A DNA stretch of 31,467 nt from a virus. The DNA lies in the IMG/VR virus record IMGVR_UViG_3300042860_002330, positions 1-31,467 of that record; one strand, 5' to 3'. Shown piece after piece: positions 28,148-31,467 of the stretch (within the stretch, counting starts at the first letter, position 1; each line of letters starts with the position of its first letter). A program made the translations under genes and the position numbers. The notes under the pieces were generated by a model. It had not been told where the DNA came from and did no database searches. It saw only the letters and a program-made list of their open reading frames with translations.

Positions 28148-29685
28148 AGCCCCAGGGCTTGCGCCGGCTCAAACACGATATCAAAGGCGGAAAGCTGCAT
28201 GGTAAAGCCGCGCGTCTGTCCGGCCATCCGCACCGCGCCCACATAACCAATCTTGCCAAGGGAAACCCATGGCCGCAGCGTTTGCGTGCCGCCCCATGAC
28301 GAAACATCCCAAAGCGCATTATCCCAAAGCGCGGAAGTGTTGGTAAAGGACGGAACATTCTGCGCCGGCTGGTCGCCATAATCCACATCAAGCGCGATGC
28401 TGGCGTTAGGGTTATCGGTCGCCTGGATCAACGGGCGCAGCAACGTGAAGCGCTTCAGTCGGCTTGGCACTTTGAAATCAGAAAAGGCAGTTTTCAAACC
28501 CCATGCAATGTCGTTGCCATTGTCATTCGTGCCGAAATCCGCGCGATACACAATGCCGCCGGCCTGCCCGCCGAAATACAGATTGCCTTGCCACGTCACC
28601 CAACACGCCGCGTTGTGGTTGGTATAACGGCACCATGCGCCGGATAGCGTGTTCATCACATACTGGATGGCCACGGTTGTGCTGATCGGCACGTTCACAA
28701 TCACCCGATGACCCTCGGGAAACACCGTCAGGGACCAGCCGAAATTAGCGCCGTATTGCTGCACGGCTTCCGTAAATAGGCGCGTGATCTTGTCAGTGAC
28801 GGAAGTGCGCGCCACCACGCTGCGATCAAGGCCAAGCGCTTGCGTCAGGCTCACAACGCCGTCCACATTCATCAGCGCGAAATCGCCGCCGGTCTGAATG
28901 AAAAACCGCCGCCCAATCGGCGCACCAAGCAAAAACACACCCTGCAACTGAAACGTGCTGGCGTTGCTTGGGTCAGTGCCGCGATACAAGGCCAATTCGC
29001 CGCGCGTGGAAATGAAGCCGATATAGTCCTCAAGGCCTACGGCGGAGCTGTCAAAGGTCGGCGCGATAATGCCTGCAATAGTCCCGCCGTGGCGCCACAC
29101 GCCGCCCAGGTCAATCGCATTGGCGTTGCCGTGAACGGCATCTGTTGGCAGATACCAAGCCTTCGTCGTGCCTTGTTCGCCAAACCAAACGCGGCGCTTC
29201 CAAGTCGTCACGCAAAAAAGATTGGCCGCAGTCACGCCACCGGTAATGGTTTGCGTTGCCCATGCGCTGCCATCCCAAGTGCGGACGCCATCGGCGCCGT
29301 TGACCGCAATCAACCAGCTATGCGCCGCATTGGTGAAATTGACGAATTGGAAGCGGTTATTGGCCAAACTTGTGACTAGCGCCGCGCCAACCGCGCCCGC
29401 GCTGGATGCGTCAAAGATGCTGCCATTGGCCACCGCGAAAAGCTTAGGCGTTGGGCCGTTGTAATCCATCAGCGTTTCAACGGCGCCGGTCATGCCGGTC
29501 GCGTGCGATGCGTAGCCGCGCCGCACTTCCACCCAAGACCGCTCAGGGAAGATGTTGTCTAGGATAAGCGCATCACTTACCGGCATGTTCGCCACGCTAT
29601 CGCGCGCATTTAGGCCGCCAACAGGCGCCGGGAATTGCCGCGCCACACCGCGCGACACGCGGGGGATTTGCAGGCGGCGCCTCAT
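28144..29685 (-). CDS. Tail nozzle-like structural protein (513 aa)
   Basis: 513 residues; ATG 29685 overlaps the adaptor stop (ATGA). The N-terminus RGVARQFPAPVGGLNARDSV, then ALILDNIFPERSWVEVRRGY, is the P-GGLN-RD...LDN-FP...RRGY pattern of tail nozzle/stabiliser proteins in phages with T7- or P22-like tails. The rest reads as successive beta blades with Asn, Thr and Trp (NYNGPTPKLFAV-like, TAAHSWLIAVNGADG-like). It would form the tube tip below the adaptor ring. A second candidate of the same role but different family pattern lies at 1-409. Confidence 0.78.
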   Translation of the reverse strand: MRRRLQIPRVSRGVARQFPAPVGGLNARDSVANMPVSDALILDNIFPERSWVEVRRGYASHATGMTGAVETLMDYNGPTPKLFAVANGSIFDASSAGAVGAALVTSLANNRFQFVNFTNAAHSWLIAVNGADGVRTWDGSAWATQTITGGVTAANLFCVTTWKRRVWFGEQGTTKAWYLPTDAVHGNANAIDLGGVWRHGGTIAGIIAPTFDSSAVGLEDYIGFISTRGELALYRGTDPSNASTFQLQGVFLLGAPIGRRFFIQTGGDFALMNVDGVVSLTQALGLDRSVVARTSVTDKITRLFTEAVQQYGANFGWSLTVFPEGHRVIVNVPISTTVAIQYVMNTLSGAWCRYTNHNAACWVTWQGNLYFGGQAGGIVYRADFGTNDNGNDIAWGLKTAFSDFKVPSRLKRFTLLRPLIQATDNPNASIALDVDYGDQPAQNVPSFTNTSALWDNALWDVSSWGGTQTLRPWVSLGKIGYVGAVRMAGQTRGFTMQLSAFDIVFEPAQALGL

Positions 29686-30614
29686 GAACCAAACCCAGTA
29701 TCAGGCACATTACCCGGCCCGATCAGCAGTGGCCAATTTCCGCCCGCCATGTTCAGCGTCGGGCTGGCGCCATCGGTCGCCTCGGCTTGCTCTACCTGCC
29801 GCAGCCAATCGTCGCGAAAAGCGGCATATTCCATGCCCTTCGATTGCAGCCAAAGCCATTTCACGCCCATCAGCATCAGGTCATCGGCAAAAACGCATGT
29901 GTCCGCGTCCGCCGTAAAGCGGTCTTTTGGGGTGCCGTCCGCCGCCGTGGCCCAATGGGCGGACGTGTATTCGAACGACAAAACCGATGGACTATCAAGC
30001 GAAGTCGGTGGGGGCCAGATGCGGAACGTGTTGACGCCGCGCCCGACAAATCGAAACCGCCTACGCGGGCCGGTCGCCACAATGCCCGAACGCATCCACT
30101 GATCTTCCTGCGGCGACATCGGGCCAATCAATTCCCATCGCCGCGAGCGATCCCACATCGTGCGATTGATCGGCGCCAGCAAGTCCGCAGGCGTCGCATA
30201 GGTATCCTGCCCAAAGGCCAGCGTGGCGCCCGCAAGCGTGGCCGTGGCGGGCTGCGTGAGCGTGACGGTATTCGCGTCCACCACCGCCGCAAGACGGGTT
30301 GCTTGGACCAGATAATCGCCTGTGACGGCCATTTGCCCGGCCAATAGTCCCGCCGTGCTGGCAAGGCCCGTCACCGTAGCCGATCCTAGCGTCAGGTCGC
30401 CCGTCAGCGTGATTGGCGTAGTGACAGAAATTTCCCACTCGGCTTGCAGCGCAATCCATTCGCGCATTCGCAGCAACATCTCGCCGCACCGATTGGCAAG
30501 CGCGCCAATCTGCCGCGTTTGATCATCGTTTGCGCCGGCCACCGTGGCGGGAATGGAGCCAAGCCCCATTTCCGCCGCCACGGCCTGACCAAGCTGAAGC
30601 CAAGTGTAAGACAT
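29682..30614 (-). CDS. Head-tail adaptor-like protein (310 aa), second of two
   Basis: 310 residues. The N-terminal helices (SYTWLQLGQAVAAEMGLGSI, RQIGALANRCGEMLLRMREW) and the later DRSRRWELIGPMSPQEDQWM, PRRRFRFVGRGVNTFRIWPP and FEYTSAHWATAADG are typical of podovirus adaptor proteins that sit below the portal. A beta insertion (residues about 65-130, TPITLTGDLTLGSATVTGLA) is an extra domain compared with the 210-residue adaptor-like protein at 1937-2569. It is followed directly by the nozzle-like gene, the canonical order. Confidence 0.76.
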   Translation of the reverse strand: MSYTWLQLGQAVAAEMGLGSIPATVAGANDDQTRQIGALANRCGEMLLRMREWIALQAEWEISVTTPITLTGDLTLGSATVTGLASTAGLLAGQMAVTGDYLVQATRLAAVVDANTVTLTQPATATLAGATLAFGQDTYATPADLLAPINRTMWDRSRRWELIGPMSPQEDQWMRSGIVATGPRRRFRFVGRGVNTFRIWPPPTSLDSPSVLSFEYTSAHWATAADGTPKDRFTADADTCVFADDLMLMGVKWLWLQSKGMEYAAFRDDWLRQVEQAEATDGASPTLNMAGGNWPLLIGPGNVPDTGFGS

Positions 30615-30617
30615 GGC

Positions 30618-30989
30618 TTATGAGCCGTACAGCACCAGCCACTTTGTCGCGCTTACGCGGACAAAGGACGCCAGACGGGATTGCGCCACGCTGAAGGAAG
30701 CATTCGCCGCGCCTTCGTTGATACCGCCACCTGAAGGCGGAAACACCAGCGCCGTTGTGGCAGTGCTGACATAGACACTGACCGAAGTGCCAAGCGGCTG
30801 CGTAGAAGGCAACACCACCGCCGTCTGGCCTGACGCGGTTGTCACTTGGTTAATCGTGCCAGTAAGCGGCGTCGCGCCAGATTGCGCCGTGCCAACACCG
30901 GCAACAGATGCCGGAATGCTTTCGCCTACCAAATTGGCAAGCGCGGAAGGCATCCCAAGGCCCATCATATCAGAACCAAGACCGTTCAT
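30618..30989 (-). CDS. Small structural protein (123 aa), head region
   Basis: 123 residues. The start (MNGLGSDMMGLGMPSALANL) is followed by a beta-rich Gly/Thr/Ser region (INQVTTASGQTAVVLPSTQP, VSVYVSTATTALVFPPSGG) and ends RVSATKWLVLYGS. Proteins of this kind lie between capsid and adaptor genes in several phages and may be decoration or head-completion proteins. The family was not named with certainty. Four bases separate it from the next upstream gene. Confidence 0.6.
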   Translation of the reverse strand: MNGLGSDMMGLGMPSALANLVGESIPASVAGVGTAQSGATPLTGTINQVTTASGQTAVVLPSTQPLGTSVSVYVSTATTALVFPPSGGGINEGAANASFSVAQSRLASFVRVSATKWLVLYGS

Positions 30990-30993
30990 TGTA

Positions 30994-31467
30994 TCAATCC
31001 TCTTCCTGCGCCGCCCGGCGACGCTTGGGGTTAGCGGCCAATTCCGCCTTCAATTGCTCAAGGGCCGCCTTGAGCGTGGCAATTTCGTCTTTCTGCGTTT
31101 CAATCTGGCGCTGCATTTCATGCGCGCCCTTCATGTTGGACGCGGCGGCAAGGAAATTCTTGGCGCGTTCCACATGATCACGCCCGCCCATTCCAAGGCG
31201 CTTGATACCTTCTTCGCCAAGCCCAGCCAGGTGTTCAACAACGTGGATTTTCAACGCGCGAAACTGGTCGCAAATCTGCGGGTCTTGGGGAAACATCACC
31301 GCAAGCGGCGTTCCATCGGGAATTTGCGCTTGCTGATTTTCATACGCCTGCCATTGTTTCGGAAAGCGCATCTTATCCAGGTCAGTGACTTCGCGCACCA
31401 TCTGGTCGCGCTCGCCCGGCTGGATGATCTTGATGTAGTCCTTCTTCTCGTAAATTGGGCGCCCTTG
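30994..31467 (-). CDS. Phage head-region protein, C-terminal part (start beyond right edge)
   Basis: The frame is open to the right edge, giving at least 157 residues. Upstream of the internal ATG at 31401 the frame encodes GRPIYEKKDYIKIIQPGERD, a conserved opening I know from podovirus head proteins (GRP-x-Y/F-x-D-x-x-x-I-x-I-x-x-PGDR), so the gene truly starts outside the window and 31401 is not its start. Then come KMRFPKQWQAYENQQAQIPD, and a coiled coil at the C-terminus (QIETQKDEIATLKAALEQLK) ending in a basic/acidic tail. Related proteins are encoded near capsid genes, so capsid and portal probably lie to the right. Confidence 0.72.
   Translation of the reverse strand, partial: QGRPIYEKKDYIKIIQPGERDQMVREVTDLDKMRFPKQWQAYENQQAQIPDGTPLAVMFPQDPQICDQFRALKIHVVEHLAGLGEEGIKRLGMGGRDHVERAKNFLAAASNMKGAHEMQRQIETQKDEIATLKAALEQLKAELAANPKRRRAAQEED

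Overview
The window is part of a tailed-phage genome (or prophage) whose host is most likely an alphaproteobacterium. It is about 57-60% G+C by eye, encodes a GcrA-type cell-cycle regulator (a family known from Alphaproteobacteria) and a holin of the gene-transfer-agent 3TM type, and seems to avoid GANTC, the site of the alphaproteobacterial methylase CcrM. The tail genes (adaptor, nozzle-like protein, transglycosylase-bearing internal virion protein, large ejection-type protein) suggest a short-tailed, podovirus-like particle. Portal and major capsid genes are not in the window and would be expected beyond the right edge. No integrase, polymerase, tRNA or CRISPR array was seen.

Layout. (1) 1-4467, minus strand: an adsorption/tail block with a partial nozzle-like tail protein, a collar-domain fibre, an adaptor-like protein, small conserved genes, a membrane protein and a LamG-like protein. 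Most of it is visibly AT-richer than the rest. (2) 4479-6316, minus: large terminase and a putative small terminase, just downstream of a strong intrinsic terminator (6365-6396). (3) 6443-13357, minus: a tightly packed early operon, nearly every gene joined to the next by ATGA or TGATG overlaps. It holds a Cro/YdaS-like HTH repressor, a GcrA homologue, a DNA methyltransferase, several very short genes, a VRR-NUC nuclease, an SF3/D5 helicase and DUF551-like proteins. (4) 13358-13469: a compact divergent control region with two mirror-image promoters and three copies of an A6TAT operator-like word. (5) 13470-20036, plus: the opposing early operon, with a pentapeptide-repeat protein built from 31 near-identical 15-bp units, several tiny membrane proteins, a Gp157-Sak4-SSB-like recombination trio, one gene broken by an in-frame stop, and uncharacterised genes. 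(6) 20052-31467, minus: the lysis cassette (M15 endolysin, 3TM holin, LydA-like membrane protein, XhlA-like protein), a tail fibre, ejection/internal virion proteins, a GNAT acetyltransferase, a nozzle-like tail protein, an adaptor and head-region proteins. A plus-strand gene with its own promoter (22941-23192) lies against this late operon.

How it may work together (inference): the divergent switch decides between the minus operon (repressor, GcrA, methyltransferase, replication helicase) and the plus operon (host-takeover small proteins and recombination). The terminase and structural genes form the late program. GcrA, the methyltransferase and GANTC avoidance together suggest a phage tuned to the host's methylation-controlled cell cycle. 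The most unusual features are the mirror-image switch with a predicted leaderless repressor transcript, the leaderless moron-like membrane gene with the same -10 hexamer, the pentapeptide array with a 180-bp internal duplication, and the base-composition and GANTC break at the left end, which also carries a second adaptor/nozzle pair.
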